DNA of 64,000 bases from Platycnemis pennipes (Eukaryota > Arthropoda > Insecta > Odonata > Platycnemididae): positions 86,965,656-87,029,655 of the forward strand of contig OW121847.1 of the NCBI GenBank assembly GCA_933228895.1, in the 5' to 3' direction. The translations under genes were made by a program, and so were the position numbers. Shown here piece by piece: positions 12,001 to 26,400 of the stretch (positions are counted from its first letter, which is position 1; every line of letters begins with the position of its first letter). The notes below the pieces were generated by a model that was not told the DNA's origin, did no database searches, and saw only the letters and a program-made list of their open reading frames with translations.

Positions 12001-13990
12001 CTGGGGTATAGCATGTACTGCAAGCTGACGTGCACAAATCTCTATTGGAATGGCTGCAATCACCATCACCCCTCTCAATGAGCATCTGTCTTGCCCAATC
12101 TATTGTATCAAGCTAAGTCCATATCTAATACAGAGAGTTAGGCTAAGGAGCTGTTGCACCTTAAAAAAGAACCTTCCATCGATACGGGTATAGTGAGCAT
12201 CTTATTTCTTTAGCTCCAAATGGAGCCTTCAAATTTCAGGAAGAGGCAGAAATGGAATCCCAAAAACCAAATGACTGGGCAATTCTGCCATATGTCTCCA
12301 TGGTTTTTGGAGAAATCTCCAGAATTCTGAGGTACACCTGAAGATGTAACTATGTTATGAAACCCGGGTCGTGCCTATTTAAATATAAAGTGAACCTAAA
12401 TAAGTTTCATTCTTTTATTTTCCAAACCAAAATGGTTTACCTAGGCGAAGGAGGATATTAACTGAATGAGTTGGAAGTTAGGAATGAGGTAGCAGTTGAG
12501 ATATCAGTTTACATTGTCACAAAGCAATTGTATGTTCCTCACAAGCAGTCATTTGTGACGTATTGCCATCTATATAGGCTAAGATGAGCTGGTCTGTTTT
12601 GTATATTTTCTAGTTGTTGTATACATACCATTGATAATGTAGGGTGATGCTTTTTCATTTTACAAAAATGCAGTGAAATCTACCTAAAATGAATTCGCAG
12701 GGACTGGAGAAATGATGACTTTGTTGCATGGAGGTTATATGTGGGTTGTGTAGTCTCAGGAGGTCAAGAATTCATGTAGTTGTAAGATGCAACCCTCATT
12801 AATATGCAAGTAAGTTTAAGAGGATAAAAATAATCCTTTTCGTATGCCATATATCACAGATTGCCCGCGGTAATTAAAGGTGAAGCTTTATTGGATAACT
12901 GAAAGTCATGGATAGTCCATGCTTGTTTAATTTAATAGTACATAGATTTTCCCCTAGTTTCAGTGCCACAGTCTTACCCAGCCCTCTGCATATTTTACTG
13001 AAATTATCATTTTTTCCATAGTTTCGTTTATTGGTCGATCATTTAATTACATTAAACTCTACATCACCTGAAACTAATGCCTGTTGTTCACACATATTGA
13101 ATATGCCACATCATTTTATGGAACATTCAGTTGTGTATTAAATTCTCAGATGCGCTATGTATCCTCTTTGCATATAGGTGTCTATTTATTGTGTATGACG
13201 CTGTTTTTGATACATTTTTTGAAGGATGAGGATAGATTAGCTTTTATGTGATCGAAATGTTATGTTGTGTGCTGTCAGGAAAAAATTACACCAGCCCAAC
13301 TGCCGAGTTTTACAGGCACGGTGGCTCACGTTGCGCGAAATATGCTGCGTCCCTTTGTTAAAAAAAAAATACTTCAGCCATGATTGTTATGATTGTTCAC
13401 GAATCCGACTGTGCTAAATGTTTCACTCGAAGAAAGTATAGGATTACATTTGTAAATTGGGTTTTGTTTGCTGAGACGCAGGAGAATGGCTGTGTTGGGG
13501 AGGGATGCAGGAGGGGGGACTTCGAGATGTAATTGGTACATGTAGTCACAGTCCAAGTAACAATCATCACTGCTAGCCACCCAAAAATCCTGCCTCAGCT
13601 TAGTTGTTATGTTTCTTTCTTTTCTGCAGTAAATGCAACATAATAGTGACTTGAGTGCCGGCTGGTAGGGGGCATGGCATTGTTTGAATGAAATAATTTT
13701 CAATTATCGCCGTTATATTTTTGAAAGAAAAAATAAAAATAGCTTGTAATCTGTTAATTTGGTGGATTTTTGTTTAAATTTGTGTCTGTGCACGTGAAGT
13801 CAATCTCAGCAGTTGAGCAGGTGCATTTTTTCCTAACGACGCACTACCTAACATTTCGTCCATGCCGTTCACTGGAAATATGCTGAGAAATTATGTACGA
13901 CGGAAAGAATCATCAGAAACATCGAACATTACTTAATTATTGATAATGAAATCCAATAAATGCAGAGCAAAATAATTTTTGTGCAAAATA
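9100..13990. other. Long non-coding stretch
   Basis: AT-rich DNA without recognisable exons. Around 12310-12400 there is a segment with ctgaagatg...gaaacccgggtcgtgcc that resembles the 3' ends of retroelements, too short to classify. Several AATAAA hexamers are present. Confidence 0.4.
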
Positions 13991-13991
13991 T

Positions 13992-14182
13992 TCGTTAAAG
14001 GAGGTCACCTCTTATGTTTGGGCCCAGGCTTGCACTTCATTCTATGGAGGTTTCGTAAGTATGGAGGTTCATTACGGGAGGTTTTTCTGCATGCATTGTG
14101 TATGAGAAGGTCCCGGGATGGGGGCTTTGACTTCATAATAGGGAGATTTTCATAAAATTTTGCTAAAGGGAGGTCTCACTGT
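13992..14182. mobile_element. Tigger-like MITE fragment (one end)
   Basis: The right end reads CTAAAGGGAGGTCTCACTGTA, the complement of a CAGTGAGACCTCCC Tigger-type terminus. The left side repeats 'ggaggt' motifs, but no matching intact terminus was found. Confidence 0.5.
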
Positions 14183-14897
14183 ATTTCCATTAATTTATGC
14201 ATGTAGCAGGAAGTCAAATATCACATTTTTTCTTTCCATCCTAGAGACAATGATGGTAGTGACTTGCATTTAGGAGTACTTATTCCATGAAGTTTGTTGT
14301 ATGATTTTAGATAGATAAATAAACGTGACATCCACCTGCATATATGCAGATGATATGAAAGCTAGGAATTGATATGCGAGATGAGAAATTGCATGATTGG
14401 TTCAATAAAATTATTCACTATTGGGATGTATTGTTTGCCCTTGATTTTGAGACTTTACTGGTCAAGGTAGAGAGGGAAGGTATGGGTGGATATATGAATT
14501 TTGAGAAAAAAGTTTATTAAGGGCATGGGGTGAGAAAATGGGAGTGATGTTGTGTTAAATGTGATGGGATTGAAGGGAAAAAATTAAATGTGCTGGGTAT
14601 TTGGTAACCTGGAAATGGCTGGAAATTAGTTTTATCCCAGGGAAAAAAAACTATTTGAATGTAAACCTCAGTATTGTAAAATACTTGGAATTTAGTTTTT
14701 GTGAACACAGTCCTAATGATGAAAAAACAACAGATGGTTAAATGTGAGTTTGTGTATTGAGTGGCAGTTACAGAAGCATTTCATAACTTTATGTGATCTG
14801 CTGCATATATTTTCTGACTAGTTTAAACAGTCCATTATCTAGTTATTTGTTGAAAATGAGCATGTGAGGTAATCAAATGGCATTTTGTATGTCACTA

Positions 14898-15568
14898 CAG
14901 TCAAAACTCCCTTAATGGCCACCTTCAAAAGGCAGACGCCTCCTAAAAAGGGACAGTTTTTCAATCCCTGGCTGCAGAAGATGGAAGCATATGGAGCCTC
15001 CAAATAATGGGTGAGGACAACATGGAGAAACATTTTTCCTTTAATTACCTCCATTAATGAACACATTATGAGCTATCGTGTAAATATTTCTATTCCTTGA
15101 CAAAAAACTTATTTCTTGAAGCAAATAGGTATGTGTACATAAGGAACTTTTCCAGAAAAATAACATTTTCTTAGCTTTTAGGGAGCAATCTGTCATCAGT
15201 CTATGATTTCGTTCTCCTGCATGTTTCCTTTCCTCTCATTGCTTACTCCTAATTATGTCTTTTCTATGTCCCAGGTTTTCGATTCTTGCTTTCATCGTGG
15301 TGATGACCATGTATAGTATATAGTTCCTCTATGGATAAAAAATGAATAGGTAATTGTTTCATTCCATCATTATTTGTAATAGATATTAATTTTTCAAAGA
15401 TTTAAAAAAAAAGTTCAATGCAGCATATTAAATGCCTTTATATTTTATGTAGGTATGTACTGGTATATCATCATAGTTAGTGCATAGAAAGATATTTCCT
15501 TATTCCGGCCCCCTCTAAATAGTTAAAAAAAAATTCTGAAATATGTCCGCTATTAGGAGGTTTGACTG
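14898..15568. mobile_element. Tigger/mariner-type MITE, 671 bases
   Basis: Starts CAGTCAAAACTCCCTTAATG and ends with the complement of CAGTCAAACCTCCTAATAGC, flanked by TA on both sides. It has no transposase. The ends differ from those of the 3172-6333 element, so a different autonomous partner mobilised it. Confidence 0.75.
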
Positions 15569-15714
15569 TATTCTGTTTTCATAGAATTTTAATATTAATA
15601 ATTAACTCAGAACCTTTGAATTGAGGGTTATTGTCTATGTCTTCTATGGAATGCCAAAGACTTAGATAACAAGGGAGAATGTTGATTTAGCTAGGAATGA
15701 AAGGATCGGCATGT

Positions 15715-15885
15715 TATATGTGGGGTGGGCTGTTTAATGAAATAGAGAGAGAAGTACAGTAAGGCAAAGCATATATAATAAGGAAGAATAATGTAAATAT
15801 GAACAGGTTAGTTGATTGGAAAATTGAGTGGGGAGCTGCATTTAACCAATCTTGGGATTGTTGACTTGTGATGATGGTGAATGGA
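15715..15885 (+). pseudogene. LINE ORF2 tail fragment
   Basis: The end resembles other LINE tails in this window, with a 'G-A-A-F-N-Q-S-W-D' like reading followed by stop and a GATGATGG run. Short and degenerate. Confidence 0.45.
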
Positions 15886-15889
15886 TTAA

Positions 15890-18800
15890 TTCAGTTAAAA
15901 TAGGGTCATTAATTGAATGAATAATCTTACACGCAGCATCTTTGACGTTTTCCATTTAGGGTCTGTGCCAGAAGAGCTAGTACACTTTATCTATTGAACT
16001 GATGTGGTAGCTAATTTTTTCTTCATCTCTTTTTGTGAGAATCAATGAATAAAACTATTTCATCATGTCCACAAGTCATGGACATCATTGTAGAATTGGA
16101 AAGATATTACTTGGCATAGAAATTATGACGTTGACTGGTAGAATTAAAGAAAATAACTTAAGGTTAGGTCTGTCATTAGTAGAAGTAGGCTATTTTAGTA
16201 TTTGACAAAATTACGAAATTCCCGAAAGAAGTTCAACTACACCGAAGTCATTTTTATATGCATTACTGCTTTAAAAAGTTGAATATTAAGTATTTTGTCT
16301 TTGGGAAATACATACTATTTTGCAAAACCATTCATAATTTGCGAAATTATTGTGTTTTAACGCGAAATTTCGTTGAACCTGACATTTGGAAGTTACACAT
16401 CAGAAATAGATGTTTTGTAGTTTTTAACATGTGGAAAAATGATCAGTAATCATGTAAATATTTTGAAGCATATATTTTCATTGCTAAAACCGAGGCCAAA
16501 GTATTATTGCCCCATAAACCTCTGGGAAATTCATCTCACACTCAGGGAAATTGCCTCATTGTGCTGAAAAAATGAATTCAGGAACGTAGAACAATTCAAG
16601 GGACGATAAAGCGATAATATTATTAGACTTAGACCGATAGCAAGTATCGGGTATTGGCTATTTCTCGATGCTTTCGAGTAATCATTTTTTTCGGATACTT
16701 TTATTTGAAAGTATCCAAAAAAATGAAAAATCTAAAAAAATCATCTAAAAACATAATTTTGAAATCCCGCCTTCTTCAACTAACTTGCCAATGTAAGTGA
16801 GAAGTTTCACATATTTGTTAGTTGATTGCGATCTTCGTGACAGTGAAAGTGAGACAAGTGCTTAAAATTTGGTTATGGGAAAGGCTGGGACTAAAAGCTC
16901 AATCTCCTCTGAAAAGTAGATGAAAATCCACGCACGAAGAAAGTTTGCTAAAATAGTGCCAAAAATTAAAGCTCTGCCGTCAACTCAAGTTCGTTATTCT
17001 CATCACATACGTTGTTTGGCGTTTCTGCCTACATTTCAAGCTTGTTTTTCCAAAAATATAAAATTAAAATATCGTGGCATGGTCAAGTGTTAAGATGTTA
17101 ATGGATTTGCATTAGAAATTTTAAAATGCAGACTATGGTGTTTGTCGCGTGCTTCCAATGTTCTATACTTATGGAGAAAATCCGGTTTCGTAAATTGACT
17201 AGAATAACTTAATGAATATAAGTAAATATTTGAAACTTAAAGGGTGTCATGAAAAAGTACGATTCATATTCTATCAAAATTTTCTTTCATTTGTGCTTTT
17301 CATATTGTTATGACAGTCTCCAAAGTGACGCTGGCGTCTGCAACTCTTAAGAAATGTGCTATTTTTCATCCTCACAGTAAAAACATGCCTCAATAGTAAT
17401 TATTAAAAAAAGCCTGTTTCCTGCATTAAATGAAAGGCTAAATTATCTTCACGCTGATATGCTCTCTATGAATTAATTTTGCTTCTTCCTTTTTTTTTGG
17501 GATATCAAACCTCAGAGTCGAGTCTTATTACATACTCTTTGCGTGAATAGTATGCACAAAATGTGCTATTTGGTCATATAGTCATCATTAATTATTGAGT
17601 GCACATCAACGCAAGGTATCGTATGTATTTTTTTGGGAGGCGTAATAATTGAAAATGAAACTTTGTTACTATAAATTAACACCAGCAATGAACTAATTTG
17701 ATGGCACGCATATTGGTTTCCCTGGAAGTTATGCAATTTGCACATACTTCTTCAACATAACCCGAGAAAGCCTAACCTGTTCAGCAAGTTTTCCTCGTTA
17801 CCATGTTCTGGATTTCAGGTCCCTACAAAAACATGCTAACAAGAGTCCAATGTATTTGGGTGTTCCTGCAGGTTTAGAGTTTCCTGAGCAAATGTTTTCA
17901 GAAACTAGTGCTGTAGTCCTGATAGAAGAACCCTCAACTACTGAGCATGTTCAGCAGCTGTGTCAATAATATGTCAATAAGCAATGCATTCAAATATGAG
18001 CTGCTGAGCATGTTCAGCAGCTCTTATATCTTAATAAGAATTTTCAGCATTTACGAATGCAAGAGGGCTTAAGAGTCGGAAATCTAATTCCAGTGATAGT
18101 TGTAAGAGTAGCAAAATAAAAGAGTTGTCAAAATGTCATTTCTATCTATAATTAGGTGCTATTTTATAACACTTTTGATTACTGAGTTGACTTCTTGAGA
18201 AGGAAAGCACTTATCAAATTAAAAAAAAATAAGTAAGGTATTGGAAAATAATACTATCGGTATCAGCTACTGGTATCTAGGCATTGGTTTTGTTTCGGTA
18301 CAAGACTAAATATTATATTACCTACTGAAAAAGCGATTTCAGGTGATCTATATAAAGTATATACTACCATAGTAGCACAAAAAGAGAATGCTGCATATTT
18401 ACCGGAACAAAATATTTACAGGAAATTCAGATTTGTAAGTACAGATTTAACTTTTATCATATTGATGTCCAACACTAGCCCGTAATAGTAATAAGAGAAA
18501 CAGAGCATTCTCAGTATAAAGTAACATTGTGTCTGACAAAAGGACATCGATAAATCCAGAGAATATGGAGACACTAATGGGCTCTATTTTTGTTAATAAA
18601 TCCATTTTACTTATTGGCCGAAATTTTAAGAACCAATAATTTATTTTCCTTTCTATTGTTGTATTACTCAAACAAGCCTTGATGACCTTTTTCTATAATA
18701 TTACATAAAAATTTGCATAAATATCACTTACTGTTAATGTTTTATTGTGTTTTAAAATATTTCCAAATAAACATTTATTTACAAATTTCATTTATTTACA

Positions 18801-20020
18801 GCCTTTTTTGTGACGAATACCACTATTTTATTCACCGAAATTCAGGAATTTTATTCACCATTTTCCACCAGCTCTAGTCATTAGAGAGTGGTTTTATGAG
18901 ACATGAACGGTATCTCTGACCCACTTCTTTGAGATATTAAATAATTTTGTTCTTTTCTAGAAATCAATGCCAAAAAAAAGACGAAAGTAAAATTTATTAT
19001 TTCACAAAAACAATGTTTATTACATTTATGAAAAACCCGTAGATTAATGTGCTTTGGCTGAAAGAAGGAGACTCTCTTGGTCAGTATATGTAACTCAAAG
19101 TTTACATGGCACTGCAGTCCCACCACTGGTTATTACTTATCGTTAATGTATCTGCCTGCTTGTCACGTGTAATTGTGTCAGAATTTTTAATTACACTTAA
19201 ATTATTTATCTTACTGTTCCGAAGTTGCCTATGATGCCAAATAGTTTTCTATTAGGTAGTTGCATTTTCAGGGAACTCTCCATAGTTGTCTACAATGAAT
19301 GTCTATTTAATGTCCTGGTGTGGAAGGTGTTAGGATTTACATATTTGGCATTACATTTTTCAATGCAACAATAAATCTCACTTGTTTAAAATGTACTCAT
19401 TTAATATTTTTTTCAAACCAAAAAATGGCCTGGGACTTAATTATTTTGTCACTTTACTCTGAATTTTTGTAGGTAAATTGGAAAAATCTTTACATAATAT
19501 AATTCAACGATATTATGATTGCCCTTACACTTAATCTGTTTTCTAACTATTGCTTGGTTAATGAAACAACACATTAAAGATTCTGCCTACATTAGTGTAT
19601 TGTTTCAGGGGTAGTCTCATACTGTATGCTGGCAGTGTTTTTCAAATCCTGGGGTGCACAGTTAGTGGCTGCATTTGTTGTTCAGTGTGCTGCAGTAGGT
19701 ACTCTGTTCATATCTACTGAATGCCCCTCTGAATGTCTAAAGAGAGCTATTAAATCCAATTGTGTGAAATTCTATGCTCCAGCACATTAAATTTGATAAA
19801 TTGAAAATTTTGCTACATTATATTATATAATTTTATATAAACACCCAATATAATAGCAGAAAAAGGTGATTGTTTTAATTGTATGGTCAGGTGAAATTAT
19901 TTGTCATAATTTTGTTCACTACTGGATACCAAATTTCATTGAGTCTGTCTATTCTTGGGTATTTTGTTGAAGGCATTTTGACATTTTCCTCTCAAGTTTT
20001 AACTCTTCCTTCAATTACAC
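15890..20020. other. Non-coding stretch between repeats and the receptor 3' end
   Basis: No exon-like segment with supporting splice sites was found. A near-palindrome CTGCTGAGCATGTTCAGCAG occurs at about 18000-18022, with a related copy about 63 bases upstream. Confidence 0.4.
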
Positions 20021-20029
20021 CTTATGATT

Positions 20030-20035
20030 TTTATT
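20030..20035 (-). terminator. Candidate polyadenylation signal of the receptor gene
   Basis: AATAAA on the minus strand 44 bases after the stop codon. AATAAA-like hexamers are frequent in this AT-rich DNA, so its use is unproven. Confidence 0.35.
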
Positions 20036-20078
20036 TTCTGTGTAATTATGTGCTAATAATAAATTTCCTGTTTAATTC

Positions 20079-20446
20079 TCATTTCCACCCTGAGAGTGAA
20101 TTTTGCTCAGTTGTACTCATTCTCTTTCTGTATTCCATCAGACGGGCTTTCAATTCCGTCAAAAATTCTGATCCTGGTGCTCCATTTCTTTCTTCTTTCC
20201 GGCTATATGTTACTTTCAGTGATTCAATTCTGTAGCAGTGATTTGAGGTTACATCTTCTGGTCCATGTTGTGTCTTGCTTTCATCATTGACAATAGATTT
20301 TCCCAAGTTTTCCTCGTACTTCTGTCCTGCTGACTCTCTGGCTTGACTGTTTTTCTTGTGCAGATAACCAGGTTCATGTTTTTGGGTCATGACAGACTTC
20401 AAGTTATTTGCTGTGCATATTTTTATTTCTCCGCTCTCTTCTTTGT
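20079..20446 (-). CDS. Receptor exon 23: cytoplasmic tail and stop
   Basis: Terminal coding exon entered in phase 1 after acceptor attcatttctag. It encodes a charged, Ser/Lys/Glu-rich tail without hydrophobic helices, ending NSLSGWK and TGA at 20079-20081. No known tail motif was recognised. Confidence 0.82.
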
Positions 20447-23400
20447 CTAGAAATGAATATTCAATAAAAGTAAATTAAGCATAAACCTCAATAAGTGATC
20501 AAATCCGTAACATGCAACTCAAATTATTTGCCTACTTCTCTACTATTCCAAATTATGCAATTTATAATATTCTTTTAGAACTGGAGAAGCTTTGTGCTAA
20601 CTTCCCATGGTAAATTAATGTATTAGTATTCTAATCTGATTTGAAATTTTATAGTTATTGAAACAGTGGGAGTGGTACCTTATCGGGTGAAGGTTTCAAA
20701 TACATGGCCTTCTCCATTTTCATTGCAGTGGGAGAGGCCATTAAAGGCAAAGAAATGTGCACAATATTCGTGTTACCTTATTGTAAATAGCACTCAGTGC
20801 ATTACCAGATGTTATGAACTGCCTTTGACATTGGCTGGTGGTCATACCTTGTGGGAAAGATGGTGAAAATGGGTCTGTAATCTCATTTGCAGAACTTGAT
20901 AATTGGTCCCCTAAGGCATGGCTGGTTTTAGTGCTTTTAGTTGATCCATCAGCATAGGTTGAACTGCCTGTGACCTAAATGAAGTTACATTGGAGTTACT
21001 CTATTGATACCAGTTTCTGCCATGCCACAAATATGCATATACTTCACTAAGGAGGAATTTCATGAAGTTCAAAATCATCCCCAAGAAGTGGAAGATTTGC
21101 TATTCTTATTCCACCTCATTGCTCATTCGGATGCCTTTACAACAGGTTAGAAGCTGTGCCCACTCCTTTAAAGAGTGTAGCATTGAAATTGTTCATAGTT
21201 ATCTTTTAGTTTTGCCAATGATATTGAGGAGGTGGATGAAAGATCTTAATTACTTACATTTTGACTCATTATTGATAACATATGAAATTTAAATAAATAT
21301 TATTTTTAGAATAGTTATAAATTTATTTTGGAGGATTATTTAGCATATTGCCCAGCTAATTAGGGTGGAAATGGCAGTATGGAAGTTACAGAAGGCTTTT
21401 CAAGTACTTTAAAGTGTATCCAATGTTGAATCGGGCCAGCATAATATTATTTAGCATATTGCCCAGCTAATTATGGTGTAAATGGCGGTATGGAAGTTAC
21501 AGAAGGCTTTTCAAGTACTTGAAAGTGTATCCAACATTGAATCGGGCCAGCATAACTTCTTAAATCATATAAAGCCTTTAGGGGCTTTGTAAATCTTAGG
21601 TCGTACATTTTTCACTGAATTCCTGAGATTACTCACTGGATTTTTTTAATTTACCAGTAGGAGGTATCTAAAGTGAAATTTTACAGCCCAACATTCATAG
21701 TTTTGAGGCTAAATAAATAAAATTATAGAAAAGCTCACCAAATTTGCCTTGAATCTTGTTCCTCTAATCAGTTTATGATTCCGTATCATGTTTGATATTA
21801 TTTTTTTAATTTGCCGATTGCGGATAACTCTTGTAATAAATATCAAGACACCCTGAAAAAATCACAGTAAAAACAAACAATTTTATTCATTCTTCTACTT
21901 GCTAGCATATGATTTTCTCTTGCAAGAAAACCATTATTAATTAATTTGAATGATTAATTGTGGTAACAAGATTTTTTTTCCAACTACTTAAAGTTTAGTA
22001 ACCAAGGTGACTCAGGTTTTGGAAGGCATACATGTTTGCTATAAAATTTCTGTTTTCCTTACCTGAGATCCATTGAAAACTACAAACATATACTCAAGGT
22101 ATATGCTAGAATCAAAAGATAATAGTCCTATGAACCATGAAACTCCCAGAAGTGATGAAAGAGTAAACCAGCCCCGTATCCAGATCCTTAAATCAGAACA
22201 AAATCATAGAGTTACAGTCAATAAAAAACTTCTTCGCTTGCATTTTTAATAGTGCCACTGAATAAAGGATGCATTTCTTTCTAGAAAATACATATCATAA
22301 ATAGTCTACTTTCAGTTAATATTGTAAACGTTTGTGTTTTTTATAAATAACTCATTTTTACAGTGTATCCTATAATTTGATACATGAAACTTATTCCAAG
22401 TCCTAAAAGTTTGTATTTTAAAACACAGTATTATGTGATAACTAATAAGAAAAATAACATGCTTGCCTACCATTTTTATTATAATTCTTAAAAATAATTC
22501 GTAGTAACCTAAAACTAAATTTGAGTAACAATAATTTTTAGTGGTTTGTGTATGGACTGTCAAACGCCTCTTTATACAAAGCATATGTGTATTAATTGTA
22601 GTATGGAGCTCCTTGAATATGAGATCATTGTATTTTTGTGTACAGTCTGCTGATTGTTTTATTATGGTATGCATTAGCCTCGGTGAACTCTGCCCTCACC
22701 AGTGTTTGGATTGAACATTGATGTCTGTTGGGATACATAAACATACTATTGCCATGAGAAATTGTCAGCATTAAAATCCTACCACTCCTATATGTAATTT
22801 AGGATAAGATTTCAACGATTTTATTAGCTAAGTGTGTTGATAAAATCAGGAAAGACAGGAATAAGTGAGGAATTGTGATGCAAAAATAAAGTGAAAATTA
22901 AAGAAACTGTTTCTCACTTTGATGGGTTTTTAATTTTTCCAGGCTTAGTATTTCCTATTTAAAAATCAAAAAAAACACTTTTTTCCAAAATGCTTTTCTC
23001 CTAAATTAGATCACATGTTCATTTTTTCTAATTTTTCTAGCAAATGGTTCAATTACTCACAGGTAGTAACAATTGCAATTGAAGTGCGTACTGGGTGCAT
23101 AAGAGATTTAAAGAAGACATTAGGAAATATGGAAAGAACAATGGCCAAATACCAACTGAAGATCAATATAAAGTAAACAAAGGTATTGGTATACAGTTGG
23201 AGAAGGAAGCCAAGACCAACATTCTATTGGAAAAACAAAAGCCTGGGGAGTTGAAAGATGTTGTAATCTGGGAAGCCAAGTAACCAGCGATAGATGAAAC
23301 AAAAGAAAAGTTGCCAGTACCATTCAAAAAGGGCATTTTACCAAAAGGAGATTCTGCTTGCAACTGTAAATATGAGCGTGGGAGTAAGGAAACCATCCAT

Positions 23401-26400
23401 TAGAACATGCATCTGGAGTATGCTTCTTTAAGGCCCTGAATCATGGATGATAACAGCCGAAGAAAAGTAAAAAACTGGAAGCATTTGAAATCTGGTGCCA
23501 CCGAAGAATGAAGATGAAATGGATCAACAAAGTGAAAAATGTAAAAGTCTTAAGAAGAGTGGGACAAAAGAGAAGTCCGCTGAAAACTCTAAAAAGAAGA
23601 TGGGACAACTTAATCAGCCATACTTAAGGCATGATGATCTGATGAAGACAGTCATCAAGGGAAAAGGGAATGGGAAGAATGGAAAAGACAGGCTTCGGAT
23701 CACGTATGTGGAACAAGTTGCAAAAGATGTGAAAGAGAAGAATTATATCAGTATGAAGTGGTTAGCCGATAGGAATATAGTTTGAAGAAGTGCGGCAAAC
23801 CAATCTTAGGGTTGTTGACCAATGATAATGACTGGGTGCATGATTTAAAGTGATTGCCTGATATTTATTTCAATCTCTATCTTTAATGCAAAATGTTCTG
23901 AATCTAAATACCCATAAGAGAGACAGTAATTCAAATGAATTCTCTATTAAAACAGTAGCACATATAGATTAGTATTTAGTGGTGGTCATGACTTGACTTT
24001 GGAGGAAATCACTCATGTGCAGTTGTTTCTATTACTGTTATATTGATAATAGTATCTGTTATCAATATAACAGTAACTCCTATCTGTCATGCACGTATGC
24101 AGTTATTGTAAGAGCTAAGGGTGCCACAAATTATAATAGAAATACATACAAGCATATGATTTATTTAGAAAACAACATTAGGGTACCTACCTTTTGCTAT
24201 AAGAAAAATGAATTTACTCGACAAATTATCATATAGTTTTAACAGTAAGCACCATGCACTTGAAGGCAAATTTGTGGGGCCAGCCAGCATCTAAATTTCT
24301 TTTTTTTGCTTATAACTTGGAGCAAAGTTGATGGCAAAGTCTGGCGCTAATGAATGATATGTGATACAAGTCCACTGATGGTCAATGGCATGCCTACAGA
24401 AGACTATATGGCTGCATCACCTCTGACCGGTAGAGAAGCAATACCATAATAACCCATCATAAATAACGCAATGCTCAAAGGGATGGGGGAGCATTTGCTT
24501 TCAAGCCAACTGTTATGATGCATGAGGTTATCAGCTGGGAGCCAACATAATTGCCTTCCATAATGTTGAGAGAATGTGCATCATTAATTCATTCTTTTTC
24601 CTACTAATAATGATGATACAATAATTTGTGAATAAATAATATTGTGGATAAATAGACAACACATTTATACAAAATTCCTGTTACATCATTGCCAAAAAAG
24701 AGAGGCAACATTAAATGTCATTTAGGGTGTCTTAGAGAATGCTATGAAGTGTTGCAGGAGGATGAAAAAAGTGTAATATCAGCACAACCTAGTACATAGA
24801 TTGTCCCTTACTGTGGTAGATGTATTTTTCCTTAAGTGAAAATGTTTCTTAAGTTTATTGAATATGTGCATCAATTAACTATTGGGTTTGTTTCAATCTT
24901 CAAGCTTGTGAGATTTAGGCACTTAGACTGATCACACTTTGTGAAATCTACACCAGGGCTTCAGATCAAGAAAAGTCTATCAGGTGAAAATCAAATATAG
25001 TGCACTCTTTAGACAAACCTCAATGTTTTCTAAGATCACTTTAACCCAATTAACATTAAGAAGCTTTTTTATTAAGTTTTTAAAGTATTAGTAATGTACT
25101 AAGTTGAGAATATGTTTTAAGATATGAATTAATTACCAGATTTTTTTCTGCGTGGATTTGTCCCTGATTGTTGTTGCTGACACTGTTACTCTAAGTGCTA
25201 GAATCAGCACTAGAGTATTAGCCTGGAATAAAGTGAAGTTATGTAAGTTAGGCAAATTTCTTGAATCACATATTTTGGTAATATATTTTACTGTTTCACG
25301 TGAACATAGATATCTTACCCCTGTCATTAATAGAGCCTGAATGATGAAAACCCATTGATAATTGTGGAGGGACAGCCAGCATCTGAAAGGTAGGTATGCA
25401 TTGCTTTACTCAGGATATGTAACCAAGTGTGGAATCACGGATGCATCTTTCACGTTATCGCAATCTGTATTGATAACACTTACCCCTAAAGTAGCACAGG
25501 GTTAACTATAACGTCTATAAAATTCCCTCCACTGATTGTGATAAACAATTTGAAGTGCTGCGTGAAAAATGTAGAATGGAGATCACGTTCTCTCTGACAT
25601 AAGTTAAATCAAAAATTAACGATAATGCTAGTGCATGCTTTATGAAGATCCATGATCAAGGCCCAGGTGGCTCCATGTTTATACATTTAGGCGTAATTAT
25701 AGGTAAATTTATACATTAAGGTAATGTATGACTGAAAGAACAAAAATGGCATGCATACAATTATTTTGGAGTAGTATTTTAGTAACTAAAGCTCTTTAAA
25801 TAGATCATTCAAATTATTCCATCATCAACTATAAATCCTGATGAATTCTGTCTTTTAGAATCCCCATTGTTTTATGATGATTATGGCATAACAATGTGAG
25901 TCAAGACATTTGTTAAATTGTGGTGACTATTTCCAATATTTATTTGCTGATATGTATTATTGGTTGGATAGCTAGAAATATTTAATTTGACTGTAAATTG
26001 AATAATGTTGTTTATTATTTTATTGGTCAGGTATTTAAAATAGCACATCATATGAATATTCGTAAATTAAAAACATCATAAAACAAGGAATACATTAAAA
26101 AACAGTAAAAGCCCTAATTTATGCTTTTCTAGGGACCACTAGAAAAAAGTGTAAATTGCAGGAAAATGCAAAAAGAGGGAAAAAGAGAATTTTCAGTTTT
26201 ACATGCATATTTTAACAATATGGAGTAATATGAATAAGAAACACCAATAAACTGAATTAGAGCAGTATTATTAATTATTTCTTAAAGTATTGACTTGTCC
26301 TGATTTATTTTTGTGCAATATATTTCTACCAATGTTTCAACCAACCCAACCAACCATTAGACGTCAAATCCATAAATCCCAAACTGATACAATGCCATTT

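Noticed and set aside
12310..12400. A second hammerhead-like retroelement end (ctgaagatg...gaaaccc)
   Set aside because: Only the two short motifs are present; no stems or adjoining element body.
16600..18310. TATCGG-rich segments at about 16.63 and 18.25 kb as ends of one transposon
   Set aside because: No matching terminal bases or target duplication could be found.
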